From NCBI RefSeq assembly GCF_011605345.1, contig NZ_JAAOXM010000005.1:248001-312000 (forward strand): a stretch of DNA of 64,000 nt. Direction: 5' to 3'. Below are positions 50,278-58,835 of the stretch, in pieces. This stretch comes from Burkholderia sp. D-99 (GTDB lineage: Bacteria > Pseudomonadota > Gammaproteobacteria > Burkholderiales > Burkholderiaceae). The position numbers and the translations under genes are program-made. The notes beneath the pieces are model-generated. The model worked only from the letters and a program-made list of their open reading frames with translations, was not told the DNA's origin and did no database searches. Position 1 is the stretch's first letter; each line of letters opens with the position of its first letter.

Positions 50278-52068
50278 ATGAGCTATAACGCCCCCGTCAA
50301 GGACATGCTGTTCGTGCTGAAGGAACTGGCCGGCATCGACGCCGTCGCGCAGTTGCCCGGTTTCGAGGATGCCGGTTACGACACGGCGCAGGCCGTGCTC
50401 GACGAATCCGCGAAATTCTGCGGCGAGGTGCTGGCGCCGCTGAACGTCGAAGGCGACCGCAATCCGAGCAGCTGGAAGGACGGTGTCGTGACCGCGACGC
50501 CGGGCTTCGGCGAAGCGTTCCGCCAGTTCGTCGAAGGCGGCTGGCAGGGGCTGCAGCACCCGTCCGAATACGATGGCCAGGGGCTGCCGAAGCTGATCGC
50601 GACGCCGTGCATCGAGATGCTGAACGCGGCGAACCTGTCGTTCGCGCTGTGTCCGCTGCTGACCGACGGCGCGATCGAGGCGCTGCTGACGGCCGGCACC
50701 GACGAGCAGAAGCAGCGCTACGTGCCGAAGCTGATCTCGGGCGAATGGACCGGCACGATGAACCTGACCGAGCCGCAGGCGGGCTCCGACCTCGCGCTGG
50801 TGCGCTCGCGCGCCGAGCCGCAGGGCGACGGCACGTACAAGGTGTTCGGCACGAAGATCTTCATCACGTGGGGCGAGCACGACATGGCGGACAACATCGT
50901 CCACCTGGTGCTGGCGCGCACGCCGAATGCGCCGGAAGGCGTGAAGGGCATCTCGCTGTTCATCGTGCCGAAGTTCATGGTCAACGACGACGGCTCGCTG
51001 GGCGCGCGCAACGACGTACACTGCGTGTCGATCGAGCACAAGCTCGGGATCAAGGCGAGCCCGACGGCGGTGCTGCAATATGGCGACAACGGCGGCGCGA
51101 TCGGCTACCTGATCGGCGAGGAGAACCGCGGCCTCGAATACATGTTCATCATGATGAACGCGGCGCGCTTCGGCGTCGGGATGCAGGGGATCGGCGTGGC
51201 CGACCGCGCGTACCAGAAGGCCGCGGAGTTCGCGAAGGAACGTGTGCAGAGCCGCCCGGTGGACGGGTCGGCCAAGCAGTCGGTGACGATCATCCATCAC
51301 CCGGACGTGCGCCGCATGCTCGGCACGATGCGCGCGCTGACCGAAGGCGCGCGGGCGCTGGCCTACGTGGCCGCCGCGCACAGCGACATTGCCCACCGCC
51401 ATTCGGACGAGGCGACGCGTGGCCGTCATCAGGCAATCTACGAGTATCTGGTGCCGGTGGTGAAGGGCTGGAGCACGGAGATGGTGAACGACGTGGCGAG
51501 CCTGGGCGTGCAGGTGCACGGCGGGATGGGCTTCATCGAGGAGACGGGCGCGGCGCAGTATTACCGCGATGCACGGATCCTGGCGATCTACGAAGGCACG
51601 ACGGCGATCCAGGCGAACGACCTGGTGGGCCGCAAGACGATGCGCGACGGCGGCGCGGTGGCGAAGGCGCTGATCGCGGAGATCGGCGAGACGGTCGCGG
51701 CGCTGGACAAGCTGGACGGCGCGGCGGCCGCGTCGATGAAGGCGCAGCTGGAGAAGGGTGCGAAGGCGCTGTCGTCGGTGCTGGATTACGTGGTGGCGAA
51801 CGTGAAGCAGGACCCGAACGCGGTGTTCGCGGGCAGCGTGCCGTACCTGAAGCTGGCGGGCGTGGTGCTGTGCGGGTGGCAGATGGGCCGCGCGCTGGTG
51901 GCGGCGCAGGCGAACCGCTCGAGCGACCCGGCGTTCTTCGATGCGAAGATCGCGATCGCGCAGCTCTATGCGGAGCACGTGCTGGTGCAGGCAGGCGGGC
52001 TCGAAGCGTCGATCGTCGGCACGAAGGGCAACGCAGGCGTGCTCGCGTTGACGGAAGACCAGTTCTGA
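50278..52068 (+). CDS. Acyl-CoA dehydrogenase (long form with C-terminal extension)
   Basis: A 596-residue FAD acyl-CoA dehydrogenase of the DmdC/FadE-like long group, catalysing alpha,beta-dehydrogenation. Landmarks are MNLTEPQAGSDLALVRSRAE, FITWGEHD, VQVHGGMGFIEETGAAQYYRDARI and the catalytic Glu in LAIYEGTTAIQANDLVGRK. The last 120 residues form the extra helical domain of this subgroup. The next gene, ETF:ubiquinone oxidoreductase, takes its electrons through ETF. ATG 50278 follows a long region with a 7-bp repeat. The gene heads a four-gene beta-oxidation operon ending at 55912. Confidence 0.9.
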   Translation: MSYNAPVKDMLFVLKELAGIDAVAQLPGFEDAGYDTAQAVLDESAKFCGEVLAPLNVEGDRNPSSWKDGVVTATPGFGEAFRQFVEGGWQGLQHPSEYDGQGLPKLIATPCIEMLNAANLSFALCPLLTDGAIEALLTAGTDEQKQRYVPKLISGEWTGTMNLTEPQAGSDLALVRSRAEPQGDGTYKVFGTKIFITWGEHDMADNIVHLVLARTPNAPEGVKGISLFIVPKFMVNDDGSLGARNDVHCVSIEHKLGIKASPTAVLQYGDNGGAIGYLIGEENRGLEYMFIMMNAARFGVGMQGIGVADRAYQKAAEFAKERVQSRPVDGSAKQSVTIIHHPDVRRMLGTMRALTEGARALAYVAAAHSDIAHRHSDEATRGRHQAIYEYLVPVVKGWSTEMVNDVASLGVQVHGGMGFIEETGAAQYYRDARILAIYEGTTAIQANDLVGRKTMRDGGAVAKALIAEIGETVAALDKLDGAAAASMKAQLEKGAKALSSVLDYVVANVKQDPNAVFAGSVPYLKLAGVVLCGWQMGRALVAAQANRSSDPAFFDAKIAIAQLYAEHVLVQAGGLEASIVGTKGNAGVLALTEDQF

Positions 52069-52104
52069 CCGATTGACGGTCGGGACGCAGGAGGAGACAG
52101 GATT

Positions 52105-53778
52105 TTGACCACACAGGACTTGCTCGCGCAGTACGGCCCGCGCGAATCGATGGAATACGACGTCGTGATCGTCGGCGGCGGCCCCGCCGGGCTGTCGGCG
52201 GCGATCCGGCTCAAGCAGCTGGCCGCCGAGAAAGGCACCGAGATCGGCGTGTGCGTGCTCGAGAAGGGTTCCGAGATCGGCGCACATATCCTGTCGGGCG
52301 CGGTGATGGATCCGCGCGCGATCAACGAACTGTTCCCCGACTGGAAGGAACGCGGCGCGCCGCTCGACGTCGAGGTGACGGAAGACCGCTTCCTGTTCCT
52401 GTCCGAGAAAAGCGCGGTCACGACGCCGAACTGGGCGCTGCCCGCCAACTTCCAGAACCACGGCAACTACGTGATTTCGCTGGGCAACGTCACGCGCTGG
52501 CTCGGGGCACAGGCCGAGGCGCTGGGCGTCGAGATCTTCCCCGGCTTCCCGGCCGCCGAGATCCTGTACAACGACGACGGCTCGGTCAAAGGCGTCGCCA
52601 CCGGCAACATGGGCGTGGGCAAGGACGGCGAGCCGACCGAGAACTTCCAGCTCGGCATGGAGTTGCACGCGAAGTACACGCTGTTCGCCGAAGGCTGCCG
52701 CGGCCACCTCGGTCGCCAGCTGATCTCGAAGTTCAAGCTCGACGCGAACGCCGAGCCGCAAGCTTACGGGATCGGCATCAAGGAGCTGTGGGAAATCGAT
52801 CCCGCGAAGCACAAGCCGGGCCTCGTGATCCACACGGCCGGCTGGCCGCTGAAGTCCGATACCTACGGCGGCTCGTTCCTGTATCACATGGACAACAACC
52901 AGGTCGTGGTCGGCTTCGTGGTGGGCCTCGGCTACACGAACCCGTACCTGTCGCCGTTCGAGGAATTCCAGCGCTACAAGACGCACCCGTCGATCCGCGC
53001 ATTCCTCGAAGGCGGCAAGCGCGTGTCATACGGCGCGCGTGCGATTACGGCGGGCGGGCTGCTGTCGCTGCCGAAGACGGTGTTCCCGGGCGGCGCGCTG
53101 ATCGGCGACGACGCGGGCTTCCTGAACGCATCGCGGATCAAGGGTAGCCACGCGGCGATCAAGACCGGCATGCTGGCGGCCGACGCCGCGTTCGACGCGG
53201 TGCAGGCCGGCCGCCAGTCGGACGAACTCAACGCGTACCCGGACGCCTTCAAGCAGTCGTGGCTGTACACGGAGCTGTACCGTGCGCGCAACTTCAAGCA
53301 GTGGATGGCCAAGGGGCTGTACCTGGGCACGCTGATGGTCGGGCTCGAGCAGAAGGTGATGGGCGGCAACGTGCCGTGGACGCTGCATCACAAGCATGCG
53401 GACCACGAGATGCTGAAGCCGGCATCGCAGTGCGAGCCGATCGAGTACCCGAAGCCGGACGGCAAGCTGACGTTCGACCGGTTGTCGTCGGTATTCATCT
53501 CGAACACGAACCATGAAGAAAACCAGCCGGCGCACCTGACGCTGAAGAATGCGAACGTGCCGGTGAACGTGAACCTGCACACGTACGCGGGGCCGGAGGG
53601 GCGTTTCTGCCCGGCAGCCGTGTATGAATTCGTGAAGAACGACGACGGCAGCGATCGGCTGGTGATCAACGCGCAGAACTGCGTGCACTGCAAGACCTGC
53701 GACATCAAGGACCCGACGCAGAACATCGTGTGGGTCACGCCGGAAGGCGGCGGCGGGCCGAATTACCCGAACATGTAA
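52105..53778 (+). CDS. Electron transfer flavoprotein:ubiquinone oxidoreductase
   Basis: A 557-residue membrane-associated FAD and 4Fe-4S enzyme that passes electrons from reduced ETF to ubiquinone. The N-terminal FAD motif is YDVVIVGGGPAGLSAAIRL, the central part has YGGSFLYHMDNNQVVVGFVVGL, and the C-terminal ferredoxin-like cluster motif is CVHCKTCDIKDPTQNI preceded by the FCPAAVYE cysteine. The start is TTG 52105 with GGAGGAG about ten bases before it. It is 36 bases after the acyl-CoA dehydrogenase gene, which uses it functionally. Confidence 0.93.
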   Translation: MTTQDLLAQYGPRESMEYDVVIVGGGPAGLSAAIRLKQLAAEKGTEIGVCVLEKGSEIGAHILSGAVMDPRAINELFPDWKERGAPLDVEVTEDRFLFLSEKSAVTTPNWALPANFQNHGNYVISLGNVTRWLGAQAEALGVEIFPGFPAAEILYNDDGSVKGVATGNMGVGKDGEPTENFQLGMELHAKYTLFAEGCRGHLGRQLISKFKLDANAEPQAYGIGIKELWEIDPAKHKPGLVIHTAGWPLKSDTYGGSFLYHMDNNQVVVGFVVGLGYTNPYLSPFEEFQRYKTHPSIRAFLEGGKRVSYGARAITAGGLLSLPKTVFPGGALIGDDAGFLNASRIKGSHAAIKTGMLAADAAFDAVQAGRQSDELNAYPDAFKQSWLYTELYRARNFKQWMAKGLYLGTLMVGLEQKVMGGNVPWTLHHKHADHEMLKPASQCEPIEYPKPDGKLTFDRLSSVFISNTNHEENQPAHLTLKNANVPVNVNLHTYAGPEGRFCPAAVYEFVKNDDGSDRLVINAQNCVHCKTCDIKDPTQNIVWVTPEGGGGPNYPNM

Positions 53779-53826
53779 CGCAATGCATCCCCGCGCCTGC
53801 GGGCGCGAACGAACCGGAGTGAGACG

Positions 53827-55020
53827 ATGAGCAATGCAGCGAAAGAAGTCGTGGTGGTGAGCGGTGTCCGTACCGCGATCGGTGATTTCGGCGGCAGCCT
53901 GAAGGATTTCTCGCCGACCGACCTCGGCGCGAAGGTCGTGCGCGAAGTGCTGTCGCGTGCGAACGTGCCGGGCGATGCGGTCGGGCATGTCGTGTTCGGC
54001 CACGTCGTGAACACCGAGCCGAAGGATATGTATCTCGCACGCGTCGCAGCAATCGACGGCGGCGTCGCGCAGCACACGCCCGCGCTGACCGTGAACCGCC
54101 TGTGCGGTTCGGGCCTGCAGGCGATCGTGTCGGCCGCGCAGACGATCATGCTCGGCGACGCCGACGTCGCGATCGGCGGCGGCTCGGAAAACATGAGCCG
54201 CGCGCCGTACACGGTGCCGGCCGCGCGCTTTGGCCAGCGCATGGGCGACGGCAAGCTCGTCGACATGATGCTCGGCGCGCTGCATGACCCGTTCCAGACG
54301 ATCCACATGGGCGTGACCGCCGAGAACGTCGCGGAGAAGTACGGCATCTCGCGCGACGCGCAGGACGCGCTGGCGCTCGAATCGCATCGTCGCGCGGCGC
54401 GCGCGATCGCGGAAGGGCGCTTCAAGGACCAGATCCTGCCGATCTCGATCCGCACGAAGAAGGGCGAGGTCGCGTTCGACACCGACGAGCACGTGCGTCA
54501 GGACGCGAGCGCGGACGATTTCACGAAGCTGCGCCCGGTGTTCAAGAAGGAGAACGGCACGGTGACGGCCGGCAACGCATCGGGCATCAACGACGCGGCC
54601 GCGGCCGTGCTGATGATGAGCGCGGACGCCGCACGCGCGCAGGGCGTGAAGCCGCTCGCCCGGCTCGTCGCGTACGCGCACGCGGGTGTCGATCCGGCGT
54701 ACATGGGCATCGGCCCCGTGCCGGCCACGCAGAAGGCGCTCGAACGCGCGGGCCTGAAGATCAGCGATCTCGACGTGATCGAGGCGAACGAGGCGTTCGC
54801 CGCCCAGGCATGCGCGGTCACGCAGGAGCTCGGCCTCGATCCGGCGAAGGTCAACCCGAACGGTTCGGGCATCTCGCTCGGTCACCCGATCGGCGCGACC
54901 GGTGCGCTGATCACGGTCAAGGCGCTGTACGAACTGAAGCGCATCGGCGGGCGTTACGCGCTCGTGACGATGTGTATCGGCGGCGGCCAGGGGATTGCGG
55001 CGATCTTCGAGAACATCTGA
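53827..55020 (+). CDS. Acetyl-CoA C-acyltransferase (thiolase)
   Basis: A 397-residue thiolase. The nucleophilic Cys is in NRLCGSGLQAI (about residue 91), followed by the active-site histidine in GHPIGATGA and the second cysteine in TMCIGGGQG. It cleaves 3-ketoacyl-CoA or condenses acetyl-CoA; the length and sequence fit BktB/PhaA/FadA-like enzymes, and direction cannot be read. GGAG precedes ATG 53827. It lies between the ETF-QO and hydroxyacyl-CoA dehydrogenase genes, consistent with beta-oxidation. Confidence 0.93.
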   Translation: MSNAAKEVVVVSGVRTAIGDFGGSLKDFSPTDLGAKVVREVLSRANVPGDAVGHVVFGHVVNTEPKDMYLARVAAIDGGVAQHTPALTVNRLCGSGLQAIVSAAQTIMLGDADVAIGGGSENMSRAPYTVPAARFGQRMGDGKLVDMMLGALHDPFQTIHMGVTAENVAEKYGISRDAQDALALESHRRAARAIAEGRFKDQILPISIRTKKGEVAFDTDEHVRQDASADDFTKLRPVFKKENGTVTAGNASGINDAAAAVLMMSADAARAQGVKPLARLVAYAHAGVDPAYMGIGPVPATQKALERAGLKISDLDVIEANEAFAAQACAVTQELGLDPAKVNPNGSGISLGHPIGATGALITVKALYELKRIGGRYALVTMCIGGGQGIAAIFENI

Positions 55021-55057
55021 TAATCGAACGCTCAGCACCCGAACACACAGGAACTAC

Positions 55058-55912
55058 ATGGCCATCGAAATTGTCGGCGTCGTGGGCGCCGGAACCATGG
55101 GCAACGGCATTGCGCAGACCGCCGCCGTTGCGGGACTCAATGTCGTGATGATCGACGTCAGCGACGCCGCGCTCGAGAAAGGCATCGCGACGCTGAAGGG
55201 CAGCCTCGAGCGGCTCGTGTCGAAGGACAAGCTCGACGCAGCCACACGCGACGCGGCGCTGGCGCGCATCACGACGTCGACCGACTACGCGAAGCTCGCG
55301 TCGGCCGATATCGTGATCGAAGCCGCGACCGAGAACGTCGAGCTGAAGGGGCGCATCCTGAAGCAGATCGAGGCCGTCGCACGGCCCGACGCGATCATCG
55401 CGACCAACACGTCGTCGATCTCGATCACCGCGCTCGCGGCGCCGCTCGCCGATCCGGCGCGTTTCGTCGGCATGCACTTCTTCAACCCGGTGCCGCTGAT
55501 GCCGCTCGTCGAGATCATCCGCGGGCTGCAGACGAGCGACGCGACCGCGTCGGCGGTGCGCGAGCTGACCGAGCGTTTCGACAAGTCGCCGATCGGCGTG
55601 CGCAATTCGCCGGGCTTCGTCGTGAACCGGATTCTCGTGCCGATGATCAACGAGGCGTTCTTCGTGCTGGCTGAAGGCATCGCGTCGGCCGAGGAGATCG
55701 ACGCGGGGATGAAGCTCGGCGCGAACCACCCGATCGGGCCGCTCGCGCTGGCCGACCTCGTCGGCCTCGACGTCTGCCTCGCGGTGATGGACGTGTTCGT
55801 GAAGGACTTCGGCGATCCGAAGTATCGTGCGTGCCCGCTGCTGCGCGAGATGGTGACGGCTGGAAGGCTCGGGCGCAAGACCGGGCGCGGGGTGTACGAC
55901 TACAGCAAGTAA
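55058..55912 (+). CDS. 3-hydroxybutyryl-CoA dehydrogenase family protein
   Basis: A 284-residue NAD(P)-dependent 3-hydroxyacyl-CoA dehydrogenase. It has the Rossmann motif VGAGTMGNGIAQ at 8-19, the catalytic His in FVGMHFFNPVPLMPLVEI and the C-terminal helical domain with NHPIGPLALADLVGLD, followed by GRKTGRGVYDY. ATG 55058 with AGGA upstream; the frame is open a little earlier. It follows the thiolase gene by 37 bases and ends the operon, with an intrinsic terminator 21 bases after the stop. It interconverts 3-hydroxyacyl-CoA and 3-ketoacyl-CoA. Confidence 0.93.
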   Translation: MAIEIVGVVGAGTMGNGIAQTAAVAGLNVVMIDVSDAALEKGIATLKGSLERLVSKDKLDAATRDAALARITTSTDYAKLASADIVIEAATENVELKGRILKQIEAVARPDAIIATNTSSISITALAAPLADPARFVGMHFFNPVPLMPLVEIIRGLQTSDATASAVRELTERFDKSPIGVRNSPGFVVNRILVPMINEAFFVLAEGIASAEEIDAGMKLGANHPIGPLALADLVGLDVCLAVMDVFVKDFGDPKYRACPLLREMVTAGRLGRKTGRGVYDYSK

Positions 55913-55933
55913 GCAGAGGACCGGAAAGTCTTC

Positions 55934-55998
55934 AACGCGGGTGGCGAGTCGTGCCGGATGGTGTAGTTCATCCGGTGTGGTTCACCACCCGCGTTTTT
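55934..55998 (+). terminator. Intrinsic terminator with nested stem after the beta-oxidation operon
   Basis: AACGCGGGTGG (55934-55944) pairs with CCACCCGCGTT (55985-55995), followed by T5. Inside it CCGGATG (55954-55960) pairs with CATCCGG (55969-55975), giving a branched structure. Confidence 0.85.
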
Positions 55999-56225
55999 CA
56001 TTTGGAGCGGGTGGAGGAGCCTCACGTTTTCCGATGCCGGCTCAAGCAGATCCACTGTCGATGAAAAGAGACAAAAGGATGCCGTGGATCGAGTTCGTTA
56101 TCCTGACTGTTTTCTCCTCGTTTCGAGTTCAATGGGCGAGGAAGCACCGTGATTGATCGCGGATTCGATGAGTGCGGCATCGGGCGCCATCGAGGCGCCC
56201 GGTGCCGATCCGACGCACACGCCGA

Positions 56226-56345
56226 TCAGGTCTGGATCGTGTTCATCACATTGGCCGGCGTGACGGGATCGAACACCACCGTTTCGGGAATCGCGGTGGC
56301 GCCCGAATGGACGCTCAGGTAGTTCGCCGTATCCCTCGCCTGCCG
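56226..56345 (-). pseudogene. Remnant: C-terminal tail of a substrate-binding-like protein
   Basis: Reading leftwards, a frame gives GARQARDTANYLSVHSGATA followed by IPETVVFDPVTPANVMNTIQT and a stop at 56226. This reads as the ordered end of a real protein, similar in style to sugar ABC transporter binding proteins, but no start or body remains upstream. The identity is a guess; the decay is the stronger claim. Confidence 0.4.
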
Positions 56346-56580
56346 CGCGCCGATACGACAGCGCGATCGACACGCTCCGCGCGTCGATCGGCGGCGACGA
56401 CCCGACGCAACCTGTACATGAATTTCAAACGCAACGGCTGGGCGTATTTCGGGCTGACGCAGGCGTATGAACGCGAGGGGATCGAGAACCCGACGCCTGA
56501 CCAGCGGAAGGACTACGACAGCGCACGGAAACGGCTCGCCGAATACTGTCCGCCGGGCAGTGGGGCATGCGCTTTGTCGC
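56345..56580 (+). pseudogene. Remnant of a TPR-like protein with frameshifts
   Basis: One frame has YDSAIDTLRASIGGDDPTQPVHEF and another, overlapping, has NGWAYFGLTQAYEREG followed by a degraded tail; together they recall the end of tetratricopeptide-repeat proteins (A-I-x-L pair, then RNGWAYFGL-Q-A). No complete frame survives. With the minus-strand remnant at 56226 it marks a decayed junction between two blocks. The AT-rich stretch 56600-56750 is the probable promoter of the collagenase gene. Confidence 0.45.
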
Positions 56581-56750
56581 TCGACCGGATGCAGGCGTGC
56601 CGTGTCGGCCGGCTGAATTGTTTCTCTAATCGATTTAAATCATAAAATAGTTAAGCTAATTAACGAGGATATCTTTCATATCGATTAAATTGACGTTTCA
56701 ATATGTAATGTTATATCTTGGTTGCCCAAAAACAATCGAGAGAAAATAAA

Positions 56751-58694
56751 GTGGCAATAAACGAGGTGCTTCAAAAAAGCCGCCGCTGGTCGGCCATCGT
56801 CGCGTGGTCGGTATTCGCCGGACTGGCCGGCGCCGCGTCGGCCAATACCGAGCCGGCGCAGCAGACGCAACCCAGGCAGGCGCGCATGCCTCGCGTGCCG
56901 CAGAATCTGCCCGTGTCGCCCGAGCAGGCGCAGTACAACCTGCCGCTCAGCGAGCAGGATCGTGCGGCACTGACCAAGCCTTCGCCGCTCAAGCAGCCGG
57001 CCACGCGCAACAAGCGCAGCACGTCGGGCGCCGATTGCCGTGACATGTCGGTAATGATCCAGTATCGCGGCGCGGCACTCGCCGATTACATCGCGAATCT
57101 TCCCGATTACGAATGCCATTACGGCCTGTTCTCGGTCGATAAAGCGCAGGCCACACAGATCTTCAATGCCGAAAACGTGCACGCCGTCGCGGGTCGTTTC
57201 GTGCAGGAAATCTATAAATACGATGCGAGCAATTTGATTCTGGTCAATTTGCTGATTTACCTGCGTGCCGCTTATTACCAATATGATGTATCGGGCATTG
57301 CGAACCCGATTCCGGATCTCGCCGTGTCGCTGCGCCCGTATATCAAGCAAAGCCTGGAGGGCGATGCGCTCTATCGCGACAATTCGCGTGCGCCGAGCAC
57401 CGCGAACGAGCTGATGAAGCTCGTCACGAACATGCGGGACGAAGCGTACTACCTGCCGACGCTGAAGAACCGCATCGCGTCGTACACCGTGAGCGCGGCG
57501 AATCCGCAGGCGGCGGCGCCGCTGTTGCAGCGCAGTGCGGCGGGCGGCTTCACCGGCTTGCTCACGGTGTTCTTCTACGCGCACCAGCGCAGCGGCGCGC
57601 AGCCGATGCTCGACAGCGACGCAACGCTCCCGGAGACGCTCAACCGCTTCGTCACCGCGAACCGCGCGAGCCTGTCGAACACGAGCGCCGCCTATCAGCT
57701 GGCCGACGCAGCGCGCGAAACGTTTCGCTTCCTCCGCTATCCGACGCAGAAGCCGCGCGTGAAGAAAATGATCCAGGACATGCTCGCGTCGACGAGCATG
57801 ACGGGCGCGGACAGCGATCTCTGGCTCGCGGCGGCGGAAGCGGTCGACTACGGCGATTCGGGCAACTGCGCGGATTACGGCACCTGCGACTACAAGAAGT
57901 GGCTGGCCGACACGGTGCTCTCGAATCGCTACGCTTGCAACGCGGGCGTGCGCATTCTCGCGCAGGACATGACGATGCCGCAGCTGCAGTCGGTCTGCAC
58001 GGCGGTCGCGCGGCAGGACGACTACTTCCACCGGATGATGAAGACCGGGCGCAAGCCGGTCGCGGGCGATCGCAACGATACGATCGAACTCGTCATTTTC
58101 GATGACTACGCGAACTATCGAAAATACGCGTCGGTGATCTACGGCATCAGCACCGACAACGGCGGCATGTATCTCGAGGGCGATCCGTCCGCGCCCGGCA
58201 ACCAGGCGCGCTTCATCGCGCACGAGGCATCGTGGCTGCGGCCCGAGTTCAAGGTGTGGAACCTCGAGCACGAGTTCACGCACTACCTCGACGGCCGCTA
58301 CGACATGGCGGGCGACTTCTCGGTGAGCACGGCGAAGCCGACCGTGTGGTGGATCGAAGGCGTTGCCGAGTATCTGTCGAGAAAGAACGACAACCAGGAG
58401 TCGATCGACGCGGCGCGCGCGGGCGCGTACCGGTTCTCGGACGTGCTCGGCACGCGTTACGCGTCGAGTGACTACGTCACCCGCGCGTACCGGTGGGGCT
58501 ATATGGCGACGCGCTTCATGTTCGAGCGCCATCGCGCGGACGTCGACACGATCGTGTCGCGCTTCCGGGTGGGCGACTACGACGGCTACGCAAACTATGT
58601 CGCGTACATCGGCAATCGCTACGACACCGAGTTCGCCGACTGGGCGCGCAACGCGACGACGGCGGGCGAGCCGCCGGTGCCGGCGAAGCGCTGA
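56751..58694 (+). CDS. Secreted collagenase, peptidase family M9
   Basis: A 647-residue zinc metalloprotease. The Sec signal ends GAASA before NTEP. The N-terminal activator-like region is helical; the peptidase domain has His507-Glu508-x2-His511 (HEFTHYLDGRY) and the distal Glu540 in GVAEYLSR, as in Vibrio and Clostridium collagenases. It has no C-terminal collagen-binding or PKD domain, so it is a short form. The GTG start at 56751 follows GAGAG and gives a good signal peptide; a TTG at 56718 is possible. The upstream region is unusually AT-rich compared with the window. Confidence 0.88.
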   Translation: MAINEVLQKSRRWSAIVAWSVFAGLAGAASANTEPAQQTQPRQARMPRVPQNLPVSPEQAQYNLPLSEQDRAALTKPSPLKQPATRNKRSTSGADCRDMSVMIQYRGAALADYIANLPDYECHYGLFSVDKAQATQIFNAENVHAVAGRFVQEIYKYDASNLILVNLLIYLRAAYYQYDVSGIANPIPDLAVSLRPYIKQSLEGDALYRDNSRAPSTANELMKLVTNMRDEAYYLPTLKNRIASYTVSAANPQAAAPLLQRSAAGGFTGLLTVFFYAHQRSGAQPMLDSDATLPETLNRFVTANRASLSNTSAAYQLADAARETFRFLRYPTQKPRVKKMIQDMLASTSMTGADSDLWLAAAEAVDYGDSGNCADYGTCDYKKWLADTVLSNRYACNAGVRILAQDMTMPQLQSVCTAVARQDDYFHRMMKTGRKPVAGDRNDTIELVIFDDYANYRKYASVIYGISTDNGGMYLEGDPSAPGNQARFIAHEASWLRPEFKVWNLEHEFTHYLDGRYDMAGDFSVSTAKPTVWWIEGVAEYLSRKNDNQESIDAARAGAYRFSDVLGTRYASSDYVTRAYRWGYMATRFMFERHRADVDTIVSRFRVGDYDGYANYVAYIGNRYDTEFADWARNATTAGEPPVPAKR

Positions 58695-58775
58695 CCGGCA
58701 CGGGCCGGCGCCGCGTGACCGGACGCCGGCCACCGGCCGCCGTGGCGCCCAGCCCACCAGGGCAGGGAGCAGGAA

Positions 58776-58805
58776 GCGGCCCTCGAACGGGCGTTCGAGG
58801 GCCGC
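58776..58805. terminator. Perfect 13-bp hairpin between convergent genes
   Basis: GCGGCCCTCGAAC (58776-58788), loop GGGC, GTTCGAGGGCCGC (58793-58805). It sits between the convergent collagenase and methyltransferase genes and may stop transcripts from both sides, although it has no T-run. Confidence 0.6.
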
Positions 58806-58835
58806 GGCGCGTCGGCATGACGCGCCGCCACCGCG

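Noticed and set aside
50185..52986. 933-codon minus-strand frame across the acyl-CoA dehydrogenase and ETF-QO genes
   Set aside because: Low-complexity Arg/Val/His-rich shadow of well-supported plus-strand genes, with no ribosome site or family pattern.
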